Made by a program: the position numbers and the translations under genes
Notes under the pieces: model-generated
The model's input: the letters and a program-made list of their open reading frames with translations, nothing else
Told to the model about the DNA's origin: nothing
The model's database searches: none
Source: a virus
IMG/VR virus record: IMGVR_UViG_3300037584_004466
Coordinates: 1-34,940 of that record
DNA length: 34,940 bases
Direction: 5' to 3' (one strand)
Shown here: piece after piece, positions 14,840 through 22,248 of the stretch
How the letters are laid out: each line of letters starts with the position of its first letter
Position numbering within the stretch: the first letter of the stretch is position 1

Positions 14840-15520
14840 TTATTTTCCATAACTTGATGGTGATTTGACGTTAAGTTGAGCCCGAACTTCACCATCTTGA
14901 TATTCGTCTCTGCGTCTGTTCCCGATTTGCTCGAGAGCATACGTTTCTAGAGCTTGACTATATTCGCCCTGATAGTATTGTAACATATCCTGCGGTCCTT
15001 TCAAGTACCCATATGCATTTACCAAACACGCGTATAAAAGCAAGTCTGAATATTTATTTGACAAATATGTGCCACCTGTTTCAGTCGTAATTGTTGGCGG
15101 CTCTTTGTCATAAGCTAATGTAATATCGTAAGTTCTATCAGGTGTTGGGGCTACTACCCAAAATTCTTCATCCCAATTTGCATAATATTTAGGAATATCT
15201 ACAGAATTTGTACCTGGTGTAGAATAATATTCTGCCATAAAACTAGTATCTCTTTGTTCTAAAAAGAACTGCTCACCATCAGAATTTGTAAGTTGCACAT
15301 ATCTAATAAATCTTAAATCAGCAGGAATAGTTACATATCTATTATTAATAATTAAATTTGATGTAGCATAAAATACACTTTGATCTGTATCGATTGCTCT
15401 GTGTATTTTTAGTTCTGCATTTTTAATTAATCTTTCTAACACAGTGTCAGATAAAACATTACTACCTACCTCTGTGTAGTTTCTAATATCAGTTCTTAAA
15501 TTATCTAAAGTGTATGCCAT
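14840..15520 (-). CDS. Head-tail adaptor protein
   Basis: A 226-residue protein starting MAYTLDNLRTDIRNYTEVGS. The helical opening (LSDTVLERLIKNAELKIHRAID) followed by TIPADLRFIRYVQL and a C-terminal helical bundle (LLLYACLVNAYGYLKGPQDM, then a long helix to EQIGNRRRDEY) is the arrangement of SU10-type/gp4-like adaptors, which bind under the portal in short-tailed phages. Its position among the connector genes fits. TAATG couples it to the preceding gene without a clear ribosome site. Confidence 0.72.
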   Translation of the reverse strand: MAYTLDNLRTDIRNYTEVGSNVLSDTVLERLIKNAELKIHRAIDTDQSVFYATSNLIINNRYVTIPADLRFIRYVQLTNSDGEQFFLEQRDTSFMAEYYSTPGTNSVDIPKYYANWDEEFWVVAPTPDRTYDITLAYDKEPPTITTETGGTYLSNKYSDLLLYACLVNAYGYLKGPQDMLQYYQGEYSQALETYALEQIGNRRRDEYQDGEVRAQLNVKSPSSYGK

Positions 15521-16176
15521 TATGCGTTTACTACTCCTAATGTTACTGGTCCTGCAGAACAGTTTTCTCCGCCACCTGATACACCGCCTACAGTTCCCGC
15601 TATTGAAAGACCAAGTGATATATAAAAATAATTTATAGGATTTGTTAAAGGATCTGTTGTTGTTGCTCCTGTAACAGCCCCTGTAGAATCTATTTGACCT
15701 AATTGAATTGTATAACCAGTTGCTCTACTTAAACCACTTCGAGCATCAACATCTGGAATAGTTGCAAATTGTTGTAAATTTTTTATATCATCAGCATCAG
15801 CTCCACCTGGACCTGCAGAAGTTACAAGAGGTGGTCCTCTAAATCTTACAATTGATCCTGCAGCCCTTTGATGATTTGGTGAAAAAACATTCATATAAGT
15901 TCCTTGACTCGGTCCACTAGTTATAAGAACACTTGTAAATGGATTAGGTCCTAATAAAGTTAAACTTGTTTTAGATGCTGGTTGTGGTCTTGGATTAAAC
16001 AAAGCCTGTGGATCAGAGCCAACTGGTTTTGGTTCTAATTGTGGTTGCTTTGGTTCAAACTCCGATGTGTGAACTAAAGATCCATTCCATTCTCTTACCA
16101 TTTCATCATACGGAAATTTTAATCCTGATCTATCTGAAATAGCATATGCATATTTTCCTGATGCGTACTTACCCAT
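15520..16176 (-). CDS. Putative virion protein (connector/tail region)
   Basis: A 218-residue protein. The N-terminus is recurrent in marine phages (MGKYASGKYAYAISDRSGLK, then REWNGSLV and FEPKQPQLEPKPVGSDPQAL). The middle is Gly/Pro/Ser-rich with IVRFRGPPLV (about residues 108-117), and the C-terminus is a Gly-rich hydrophobic segment (FYISLGLSIAGTVGGVSGGG). The N-terminal block, with its WNG and DPQALxNPRP elements, is characteristic but of unknown function. It is tightly coupled between the two adaptor-like genes, and GGAG in the last codons of the preceding gene serves as its ribosome site. Confidence 0.75.
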   Translation of the reverse strand: MGKYASGKYAYAISDRSGLKFPYDEMVREWNGSLVHTSEFEPKQPQLEPKPVGSDPQALFNPRPQPASKTSLTLLGPNPFTSVLITSGPSQGTYMNVFSPNHQRAAGSIVRFRGPPLVTSAGPGGADADDIKNLQQFATIPDVDARSGLSRATGYTIQLGQIDSTGAVTGATTTDPLTNPINYFYISLGLSIAGTVGGVSGGGENCSAGPVTLGVVNA

Positions 16177-17261
16177 TATACTCCATCTCCATAAAATGTT
16201 TGCGGTGAAATAAAAGTAGAAGTGCCTTGATTGTCTGCATCAAGTGCTCTTAACAATTCACTTTCATATCTTCTTTCCAACTCTTGACTCATAGTTGGTG
16301 AATATTTTTGACTTAAATAATATGCAAGTCCTGACATCATACAAGGATAAAATCTATTAACTATATCTGATGTATAATTATAAGAACCTGCGTCTTGAAT
16401 TTTTGCTAAATAATAAAAACAAAATTGAAAATTAGTTGGTGTTGTTGTGCTAGATACACTTGAACTTGGTGTTGTATATAAAAATACACTTGGGTTTAAT
16501 TTTCTTTCTACATAATATTGTGATGGTGTGCCTTTAGCTAATTTGTTTGGTGTTGCAGAATATTGAGATCTATCTATTTTAGTTAATGAAATATCAGCTG
16601 GTGCAGTTGCATCAGAGTTATTTCTGTAATACGCTTCTAATATAGAGTCTACATCTTTTGGAAAATTTTCTGAGTCTGTTGCAAAACTATATTCTGCTTG
16701 TCCTTCTACTAAAGGTACTTTAGCTAGTTTTACTTTCCATAAATGAACACCTCTGTTGGCCCATTCTTGAAACATTATATTTAAAGAACGTCTTGCAGAT
16801 CTTAATTGATATCCTGTTCTAGCTCCTTGAACTCCTGTTCTTTCAAAAGCTTCTTCTATAATTTCATCTATTTGTGGATTAAACTCTGCTTCACCAGAAG
16901 TTGGTGAAATAGTTTGTGCAGCATTACCCATACCAGCGTGAGCTGTACAATAATAAAATAATACAGGTGCACCAGTTTTTTTAACAGGAGCAACAACTAT
17001 AGTTACTTTTGCACCAGTTGTTCCAGGTGTTCCAGTTGTAGTTACACCAGTTGTATAAGCTGCTGTCGGTGAGTTATTTGGGTTTGTAGAAAAAGCTAAT
17101 TGGTGAGTATCATTTGTTGTATCTGATAAATCAAAAATATAAGTATTACCTTCTTGTAAATACAAGACAGGTGCTAACTCACCGTTAATATAAAATCTAT
17201 TACCGGTTCCATATTGTGTCGTGCCACTTGCTACAGTGACTGTATAAGTAATTGTAGCCAC
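16176..17261 (-). CDS. Cupredoxin-like domain fused to adaptor/tail-tubular A-like protein
   Basis: A 361-residue two-domain protein. Residues about 5-118 read as a cupredoxin-like beta barrel. LYLQEGNTYIFDLSDTTN (33-50) leads to H53, and FYYCTAHAGMGN carries C105, H108 and M111. H...C-x2-H-x2-M is the complete ligand set of a type-1 copper site, with the amicyanin-like spacing. From about residue 125 the protein changes to the helical head-tail connector pattern (IDEIIEEAFERTGVQGARTG, RSARRSLNIMFQEWANRGVH) that I know from gp11/adaptor-like proteins of marine phages. A role in the connector is likely. Whether copper is bound is not shown by sequence alone. Confidence 0.72.
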   Translation of the reverse strand: MATITYTVTVASGTTQYGTGNRFYINGELAPVLYLQEGNTYIFDLSDTTNDTHQLAFSTNPNNSPTAAYTTGVTTTGTPGTTGAKVTIVVAPVKKTGAPVLFYYCTAHAGMGNAAQTISPTSGEAEFNPQIDEIIEEAFERTGVQGARTGYQLRSARRSLNIMFQEWANRGVHLWKVKLAKVPLVEGQAEYSFATDSENFPKDVDSILEAYYRNNSDATAPADISLTKIDRSQYSATPNKLAKGTPSQYYVERKLNPSVFLYTTPSSSVSSTTTPTNFQFCFYYLAKIQDAGSYNYTSDIVNRFYPCMMSGLAYYLSQKYSPTMSQELERRYESELLRALDADNQGTSTFISPQTFYGDGV

Positions 17262-17270
17262 TTAAATCTC

Positions 17271-17564
17271 CTAGCCGAAGTAAAATGTTACGTCAGCAAT
17301 AGTTCCCAATGTCACGGTTAATTTAGTGCTCGCTTTAATTCCTGTTCCAGGAAACGTAGCGTTGTAAACCATAGGCGATGAAGAGCCATCAGGAGTCCCA
17401 AACACTGCTAAAGCTGAACCATTATCTTCTAAAGTAATTGTTCCTGCTCCTGCCGTGCAGTTTGCAGAAAATCCTAAAAATCTTCCAGGACCAGCAAAAA
17501 CTTCTTGATTAGCCGCGGTGCTTGTTATTCTTTTGGCTTTTATATCTACTGGATATGTGCTCAT
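17271..17564 (-). CDS. Small structural protein
   Basis: A 97-residue protein beginning MSTYPVDIKAKRITSTAANQ, all beta in pattern (GRFLGFSANCTAGAGTITLE, then KLTVTLGTIADVTFYFG). It has no membrane segment. It lies between the terminator-like hairpin at 17577-17604 and the cupredoxin-adaptor gene, with a TAGGAGAAAAT ribosome site. Size, fold and location suggest a minor head or neck component. No family recognised. Confidence 0.75.
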   Translation of the reverse strand: MSTYPVDIKAKRITSTAANQEVFAGPGRFLGFSANCTAGAGTITLEDNGSALAVFGTPDGSSSPMVYNATFPGTGIKASTKLTVTLGTIADVTFYFG

Positions 17565-17576
17565 TAATTTTCTCCT

Positions 17577-17604
17577 AAAATTATGTGTGGGCCGAAGCCC
17601 ACAC
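17577..17604 (-). terminator. UUCG-loop hairpin terminator
   Basis: On the minus strand GTGTGGGC-TTCG-GCCCACAC (17585-17604) forms a perfect 8-bp stem with the exceptionally stable UUCG tetraloop. It is followed by ATAATTTT (17577-17584). It separates the 149-aa and 97-aa structural genes, so it may cut transcript levels between them. Confidence 0.7.
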
Positions 17605-17615
17605 TAAATTAATTA

Positions 17616-18065
17616 TTATGCGTTGTTTATATTTTGAATATATTCAACTGTAATATTACCAACTCCGCTTGTACCGGCGCTAAAATCAATAAAGATTGGT
17701 AAGTCACTTGATCCAATGTCAACCCAAGTATCAGCATCTGTAATAGTTCCACCTGAACCAAATTTGATAACATTAGCTGCTGTTCCAGCTGCTAATGCTG
17801 TAAATAATTCAGTTGAAGTTGCACTTGTGCCAACACTTATGTTAGCTGCATCGCACGCAGTTGTGATGTAAATTCTTACTTCCACGATTTGTGAATTTGC
17901 AGGAATTACAATTCCAGTATCAGCTGCAGTTGTAGATTGTGTCCAAGATGCAGTTTGTGCCATCTTAACAAATCCAACGTTTTTAACGTTATCACCAACA
18001 GTTGAACCAGTTGTGTTTGCTATCGTTCCCGCTTTAATCGGTCCCGAAAATGTAGTTGAAGCCAT
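17616..18065 (-). CDS. Putative virion structural protein
   Basis: A 149-residue protein beginning MASTTFSGPIKAGTIANTTG, an N-terminus I recognise from structural genes next to the capsid gene in marine phages. The rest is beta sequence rich in Thr/Ala/Gly (SQIVEVRIYITTACDAANIS, TWVDIGSSDLPIFIDFSAGT). It is the first gene after the 159-base spacer with the T7/SP6-like promoter match, has a strong TAGGAGGATAT ribosome site and is followed by a stable hairpin, so it may be expressed at a high level. A head-decoration or tail role is inferred. Confidence 0.78.
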   Translation of the reverse strand: MASTTFSGPIKAGTIANTTGSTVGDNVKNVGFVKMAQTASWTQSTTAADTGIVIPANSQIVEVRIYITTACDAANISVGTSATSTELFTALAAGTAANVIKFGSGGTITDADTWVDIGSSDLPIFIDFSAGTSGVGNITVEYIQNINNA

Positions 18066-18087
18066 AATTATATCCTCCTAGTTTTCC

Positions 18088-18128
18088 GAACATAGTCTCT
18101 AGGCCGTCGACTATACGCGTCTATGTTC
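18088..18128 (-). other. Alternative leader hairpins
   Basis: GAACATAG (18088-18095) is the inverted complement of CTATGTTC (18121-18128), and ATAGTC (18092-18097) of GACTAT (18109-18114). The two pairings share bases and cannot both form fully. They lie between the promoter-like element and the 149-aa structural gene, so they would be in its 5' leader. Function unknown. Confidence 0.45.
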
Positions 18129-18134
18129 TAATTA

Positions 18135-18160
18135 ATTGTATAGTGTGTCTTTTATACAAT
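18135..18160 (-). promoter_or_regulatory. T7/SP6-like phage promoter match inside an inverted repeat
   Basis: On the minus strand AAAGACACACTATACAAT matches the T7 core GACTCACTATA at 10 of 11 positions (GACACACTATA, 18139-18149) and the SP6 core ACACTATAGAA closely. The arms ATTGTATA and TATACAAT (18153-18160 and 18135-18142) form a perfect 8-bp inverted repeat around it. It lies in a 158-base gene-free region ahead of the tail genes. No RNA polymerase gene is in view. A sigma70 reading (TACAAT as -10) is also possible. Confidence 0.45.
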
Positions 18161-18223
18161 ACATTTTAGTAGAGCGCAAGAGAGCCTGTAATGTAAATGA
18201 TGTTTTTACGATGTAGCTTTTTA

Positions 18224-18433
18224 TTAAGTAGCTACTGAAACTTGTGGAGCAATACCTTCTACGGTATTTTGTTTGTGAGCAATTGCTGCTTCTTCCAGCT
18301 TTATTTTAGTGATGATCTCTCTGACTTTATCGTCGATTCTGACCATCTCAAGAGTGTATCTACCTTCAGATAGATGCTCCTGTTCCCACTTCAACTCCAA
18401 GGACCTTTTTTGTTTGTATAGGTCTTGTATCAT
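18224..18433 (-). CDS. Small coiled-coil protein
   Basis: A 69-residue charged helical protein (MIQDLYKQKRSLELKWEQEH, then RIDDKVREIITKIKLEEAAI), probably a coiled coil. A strong GAGGAGG site six bases before the ATG supports the start, although it lies inside the preceding gene: the two overlap by 68 bases in different frames. It is the last gene before the gene-free stretch 18066-18223. Function unknown. Confidence 0.7.
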   Translation of the reverse strand: MIQDLYKQKRSLELKWEQEHLSEGRYTLEMVRIDDKVREIITKIKLEEAAIAHKQNTVEGIAPQVSVAT

Positions 18434-18623
18434 CTATAACCTCCTCATAGGTTATTCTGTTAACCTTGTTATCATAAGATATTCCAAGGTTTTCCCACTT
18501 TATAACATTTTCCCCTAGTTTGTCAACTATGGATTGTTCTAGTGATTTTGGATTGTCTTCAGACTCTACTTCAAATTTTGCGTGATGGTCGTAGGCCCAG
18601 ATATTTACGAGGAATTTAGTCAT
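18366..18623 (-). CDS. Hypothetical protein downstream of capsid terminator
   Basis: An 85-residue protein, MTKFLVNIWAYDHHAKFEVE onward, mixed alpha/beta with no recognised motif. It starts just after the strong capsid terminator, so it would be made only from read-through or from another promoter. A GGGTGAG ribosome site lies close to the ATG. Its last 22 codons overlap the next gene in another frame. The N-terminal half looks protein-like in composition, and the overlapping tail is less certain. Confidence 0.65.
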   Translation of the reverse strand: MTKFLVNIWAYDHHAKFEVESEDNPKSLEQSIVDKLGENVIKWENLGISYDNKVNRITYEEVIDDTRPIQTKKVLGVEVGTGASI

Positions 18624-18637
18624 TTTCTCACCCTATA

Positions 18638-18672
18638 TATAAAAAGGGGCCGAATTGTGTCGGCCCCTTTAA
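18638..18672 (-). terminator. Strong intrinsic terminator after major capsid gene
   Basis: On the minus strand AAAGGGGCCG (18661-18670) pairs perfectly with CGGCCCCTTT (18643-18652) around an 8-base loop, and the run TTTTT (18641-18645) follows. The hairpin starts 12 bases after the capsid stop. This is a classic phage capsid-gene terminator. Confidence 0.88.
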
Positions 18673-18681
18673 AATTATTGA

Positions 18682-19587
18682 TTACGTAGCGTTTGAACCA
18701 AAGATACCTCTTGGATCAGAGAATCCAAATACATATCTTTCTCTCGCTTTGTATCTAACGTTTCCAGTATCAAAGTCACCTTCCATTGAAGTTTTGATAG
18801 GTGATCTGTTGAAGTGTTTTAGACCGTTAGGAACATCTGTCATAATAAAGAATTTCTTCGCAGAAGTCAGATAATGGTTAACTGAGTATCCTTGCGGAAT
18901 CATTCCCATATTTCTGATTGCGTTGATATCGTTATCAGCAGTGCCTGTTCTACCAGCAGACTTCATAAGTCTGTCAGCAGTAAATTGTAAAGCAGAAGGA
19001 ATAATTAATTTAGTTCCTTGTGCTGCAATTTTTAGGCCTCTTTCATCAGTAAGAGCCGCGATGTCAATCAACGACTGTTCTAATGAAGTTTCGTTCAACT
19101 CAGCAGCTGTTGACAATTCGTTTGAAAATGTACCAGCTAATGTAGGGTGGTCAGTAGCGCAAAGCTCCTTACCATCTCCACCAGCAAAAGTAGCGTCAAA
19201 CGCGTTGTTTAATACTGCCGCGCCTTTGATGTTCTTAGTGCTCGCCATAGATCTTGCTAAAGCTTTTGTATATCTAGACGCAAGTCTGTCATACAAGTTA
19301 TCTTCGATAGCTTCTTCTGTGATTGCGAACGCTAATGCGATCGTTTCGTTAGTGTATCTCGCTGTGAAAGTTTCCTGAGCGTCGTCGAAAGTTACACCTT
19401 GTCCTTCAGGTTTAACTGCCGCGTTTGAGAAACCAGCTAACATTACTTCTTCTTCAAAAGCTCTGTCAGATGTTTCTGTTTCAAAAATCTCAGACCACTC
19501 ATCAGCGTATTGTTTGTACTCTAGTCCAAATAGTGCATTTAGACCAGGCTCTAGTTCTTTAACTAGTTGTGCTCTTGATATTGCCAT
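18682..19587 (-). CDS. Major capsid protein (Mu gpT-like)
   Basis: A 301-residue protein of the Mu-like major head subunit (gpT) type. The N-terminal helix region ends in LFGLEYKQYADEWSEIFETE (19-38). Then comes the E-loop-like GVTFDDAQETFTARYTNETI (64-83), the spine helix around AITEEAIEDNLYDRLASRYT (88-107), and a C-terminal domain with LIIPSALQF and the ending YVFGFSDPRGIFGSN. Size and motif order fit the HK97 fold. It follows scaffold and co-chaperonin genes, has an AGGAG ribosome site and is closed by a strong terminator, all as expected for the most abundant virion protein. Confidence 0.9.
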   Translation of the reverse strand: MAISRAQLVKELEPGLNALFGLEYKQYADEWSEIFETETSDRAFEEEVMLAGFSNAAVKPEGQGVTFDDAQETFTARYTNETIALAFAITEEAIEDNLYDRLASRYTKALARSMASTKNIKGAAVLNNAFDATFAGGDGKELCATDHPTLAGTFSNELSTAAELNETSLEQSLIDIAALTDERGLKIAAQGTKLIIPSALQFTADRLMKSAGRTGTADNDINAIRNMGMIPQGYSVNHYLTSAKKFFIMTDVPNGLKHFNRSPIKTSMEGDFDTGNVRYKARERYVFGFSDPRGIFGSNAT

Positions 19588-19609
19588 AGTTATATACTCC
19601 TATTTGTTA

Positions 19610-20266
19610 TTAATTGTACAGCATACTTGACGGTAAGAACGACACGATAATATTAGCACCAGGCGCTGTAAGATCTTTGTTTTCAGGATCTTCAGCACTT
19701 CTTACTAATCTAAATTGTGCAGTTGTACTCGCCGAAGCTACATCTAACGTAGAGACCGATTGGCCATCTTTGTTATCTGTCGCTGTGTAGTTGTTCATAT
19801 TCATTGCATTCGCAGCTCCAAGCATTGCTTGAGTTACTGCAGCGTCAGCTTTAACAACATATTCCTGATTAGGATTGTCGTTAACGAACGCAATTATGTC
19901 ATTTGAACCAGTGTTGTAGTCTACTGATGTTGCTTGTGCTGCCACAACATTGTTTGAGAAAGTTGGTTTTCCATTAGAGTTTATGAAAAAAGCTCCGTTG
20001 AAAACTCCAATACAGCCGGGTTCTGCGTTACCGCCTGCTGTTGACCAGGCTGTTCCGCCTACGCCACCATTATCTAACAATGTGAATGCAACATCTTGAA
20101 TGAAACCTTGATTACCTGCGTCTTGCACGTTCATTGGATCACCCTTGTTTGAAGCTACACCTGGTGCTGTTTGGATTTTGTATTCAGACTGTCCTGAAGT
20201 TGCTGGAGTATTTCCAACAGTCATTACAGCTCTTAAACCAAATCCAGTTGTACTTGCATTTGCCAT
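19610..20266 (-). CDS. Putative head structural/decoration protein
   Basis: A 218-residue protein immediately upstream of the capsid gene. It is beta-rich and Asn/Ala/Gly-rich: MANASTTGFGLRAVMTVGNT, EPGCIGVFNGAFFINSNGKP, DIIAFVNDNPNQEYVVKADA and a C-terminal TAQFRLVRSAEDPENKDLTA. I know this type as a conserved neighbour of gpT-like capsid genes in marine phages, where a capsid decoration or stabilising role is suspected; it is not demonstrated from this sequence. The gene is preceded by AAAGGAAAA. Confidence 0.78.
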   Translation of the reverse strand: MANASTTGFGLRAVMTVGNTPATSGQSEYKIQTAPGVASNKGDPMNVQDAGNQGFIQDVAFTLLDNGGVGGTAWSTAGGNAEPGCIGVFNGAFFINSNGKPTFSNNVVAAQATSVDYNTGSNDIIAFVNDNPNQEYVVKADAAVTQAMLGAANAMNMNNYTATDNKDGQSVSTLDVASASTTAQFRLVRSAEDPENKDLTAPGANIIVSFLPSSMLYN

Positions 20267-20319
20267 AGTTGTTTTCCTTTATAAGTTAATTTATTCGTTG
20301 GGTAGGAATCGTTAAAAGA

Positions 20320-20781
20320 TTAACTTTTCTTTGTACCACCGAAGGTTACACGAGTATTAGATTCATTACTGAATTTCATACTTGGGTGCTGTTCCTTCAA
20401 AAGATCGTTATTAACTGCTTCTTCTTTAGCCTCGTTTTGCTTTTTATAATAAGCATCGATTTGAAGCGCGATCTCTTCTGGTATCCTTGCCAGCAAAAGG
20501 CCTCCCACTCCTATGACTCCAGCGTATCTGCCTTCAGTCATCTCTGGAAAATTTGAGTCAGGATATTCATCGGCTCTTACCAATTCATAACCTTCTCTCA
20601 AAGAGGACGCTACATTTTTAGTGTCCTGTTGGCCGAGAATCTCGGCTCTAATCCATTGATGTCTATATCCAGTTGGCGCTGGTGGTGCATCAAGTGAGTT
20701 GGGTGGAGTCCAAACTTTTTTAGTTTCAGCTTTCGCTCTAGTCTGACTCGCACGTGAAGTTTTTATTTTTTCGTTTTCCAT
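20320..20781 (-). CDS. Conserved head-region protein
   Basis: A 153-residue protein. The N-terminus is basic and disordered (1-25), followed by a core WTPPNSLDAPPAPTGYRHQW (24-43), IRAEILGQQDTKNVASSLRE and GYELVRADEYPD. GVGGLLLARIPEEIALQIDA and a charged helix close the domain. The set recurs between the scaffold and capsid genes of many marine phages; the function has not been settled as far as I know. It might be a minor head protein. The ATG has the capsid-region order scaffold - this gene - 218 aa - capsid. Confidence 0.78.
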   Translation of the reverse strand: MENEKIKTSRASQTRAKAETKKVWTPPNSLDAPPAPTGYRHQWIRAEILGQQDTKNVASSLREGYELVRADEYPDSNFPEMTEGRYAGVIGVGGLLLARIPEEIALQIDAYYKKQNEAKEEAVNNDLLKEQHPSMKFSNESNTRVTFGGTKKS

Positions 20782-20785
20782 ATGC

Positions 20786-21775
20786 CTATACTCCTTCCGT
20801 GATATTTAATTGTTTCGCATATTCTTCTAGTGGCACACCTAATCTTTTAGCGATTGCTACCTGTGAAGGTGTGAGCTTGACAGTTTTGCGTCCTTTATTT
20901 GTCGAGGCTGAACGTCTAGCCGAAGCTACATTCTGAGCAGGTTTTGCTCTTTCTGCAGTGTTATCTTCTACCTTATCAAATTTATGCGGAAATTCAACCC
21001 TTATTCTTTTGTCAACTTCTGCATAATATTCATCTGATTTAGGGTCATATCCCTCTTGTTCAACAAGCTTTTTATGTATGTCAAACGCGGTATATGTCAT
21101 TGCTGAATCATTACCAAACCAAGTGTTTCTAGATGCCCATTCTTCGGCTCTAGGATCAGACTGTTGTTGAGGTTGCTGATACTGTTGAGGATTAATATTA
21201 ACTTGTTTCTCCTCGGCCTTTGGTTTGTTCTCATTAGCAACTTTTATGTTATTGAGTCTTGCCTCATCTAAAGTTAACGCAGCTAATTGCTGTTGTGCAG
21301 CAATTTGTGCTTCTACATCTTGTGACTCAATTGCATTTTTAAGAGCTAGTTTAGCAGCTGCCATACTAGTCTTAACTCTGCTTTCAAATTCAGAAACATA
21401 AGAACTATCTATTTTAGATAGTCTACCTTCCATTTCAGCATTGGTATTTTTAACAGATTGAGCATAAGCTAAAGCTTCTTCTTTTTGTCTTTCAGCTTCT
21501 CTCATCTTACGAGTTAATTTAGCAATACGTTTTTGAACGCCTTCACTATATTCTTTTAACTCATCCTTTTCTTCTTTTTTTTCAAGTTTAGTTTCTCTCT
21601 CGTTTTCAAAAGTTTTATCTTCTGCGGGAGTTTCAACTTGCTCTACTTCAATCTTCTCTTCTTTTACTTCTTCTACCTTTTCAGGTACACCTTTATCATC
21701 TAAATTAATTTCAGCTCCGACTGTTTCGCCGACATCAATTAATTCTTCTGATGGTTTTGCATTTTCTGTTGGCAT
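20786..21775 (-). CDS. Scaffolding protein
   Basis: A 329-residue, highly charged protein. Residues 1-75 are acidic and disordered. Residues about 75-180 are a long predicted coiled coil (RIAKLTRKMREAERQKEEAL onward). Then come a Gln-rich linker, the conserved WASRNTWFGNDSAMTYTAFD region (about 213-232), and a basic C-terminal helix containing KLTPSQVAIAKRLGVPLEEY (300-319). A disordered coiled coil with a basic C-terminal helix-turn-helix just upstream of the capsid gene is the hallmark of phage scaffolds, which bind the capsid protein through the C-terminal end and leave the head before packaging. Confidence 0.85.
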   Translation of the reverse strand: MPTENAKPSEELIDVGETVGAEINLDDKGVPEKVEEVKEEKIEVEQVETPAEDKTFENERETKLEKKEEKDELKEYSEGVQKRIAKLTRKMREAERQKEEALAYAQSVKNTNAEMEGRLSKIDSSYVSEFESRVKTSMAAAKLALKNAIESQDVEAQIAAQQQLAALTLDEARLNNIKVANENKPKAEEKQVNINPQQYQQPQQQSDPRAEEWASRNTWFGNDSAMTYTAFDIHKKLVEQEGYDPKSDEYYAEVDKRIRVEFPHKFDKVEDNTAERAKPAQNVASARRSASTNKGRKTVKLTPSQVAIAKRLGVPLEEYAKQLNITEGV

Positions 21776-21789
21776 AGTTCCTTCCTATG

Positions 21790-22248
21790 TTAAATGTAAT
21801 GAAGAACTGATTCAGGATCACCTATGGTCCCTAACACTTCATCATCGTTTAGTATTCGCACTTCTCCACCTTCAATCGGCAAACGTGCACCAGCATATCT
21901 GGCGAACATAACCCAATCTCCTATTTTACACCAAGGTTTATCAAATTTATCTTTGTCCTTGTATGCAAGATCTCCCATTTTTAAAACATAGCCACAAGTA
22001 GTTGCGATTCTAGCTTTGTCTAATTGTTCTTGAGAAAATAATATTCCACCTTTAGTTTTTTCTTTTGGTGTAAAAGGTAAAACTAAAAGTCTATATCCAA
22101 CTGGCTCTGGTAATTGACTTACCATTTCCTTTATGTTTTCTGGATCTAATCTTTTTGCGTGTGGTTCTTTAGGTTCGTTTTTATACTTTTCTTCTAGAGC
22201 TAGTCTAGTTTTTGGTATTTCCTTTGATGTCGATAACGTTTCCGTCAT
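21790..22248 (-). CDS. GroES-like co-chaperonin (phage Cpn10)
   Basis: I use the ATG at 22246-22248, four bases after an AAGGAG site; an ATG five codons earlier lies before that site. The protein has 152 residues. After a polar extension of about 45 residues, GYRLLVLPFTPKEKTKGGIL begins a GroES fold. KTKGGILF is the mobile loop that contacts GroEL; CGYVLKMGDLAY, WCKIGDWVMF and RILNDDEVLGTI are the expected barrel strands. Like T4 gp31, it may replace the host GroES to help fold the capsid protein encoded about 2.2 kb downstream. It overlaps the previous gene by 44 bases. Confidence 0.82.
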   Translation of the reverse strand: MTETLSTSKEIPKTRLALEEKYKNEPKEPHAKRLDPENIKEMVSQLPEPVGYRLLVLPFTPKEKTKGGILFSQEQLDKARIATTCGYVLKMGDLAYKDKDKFDKPWCKIGDWVMFARYAGARLPIEGGEVRILNDDEVLGTIGDPESVLHYI

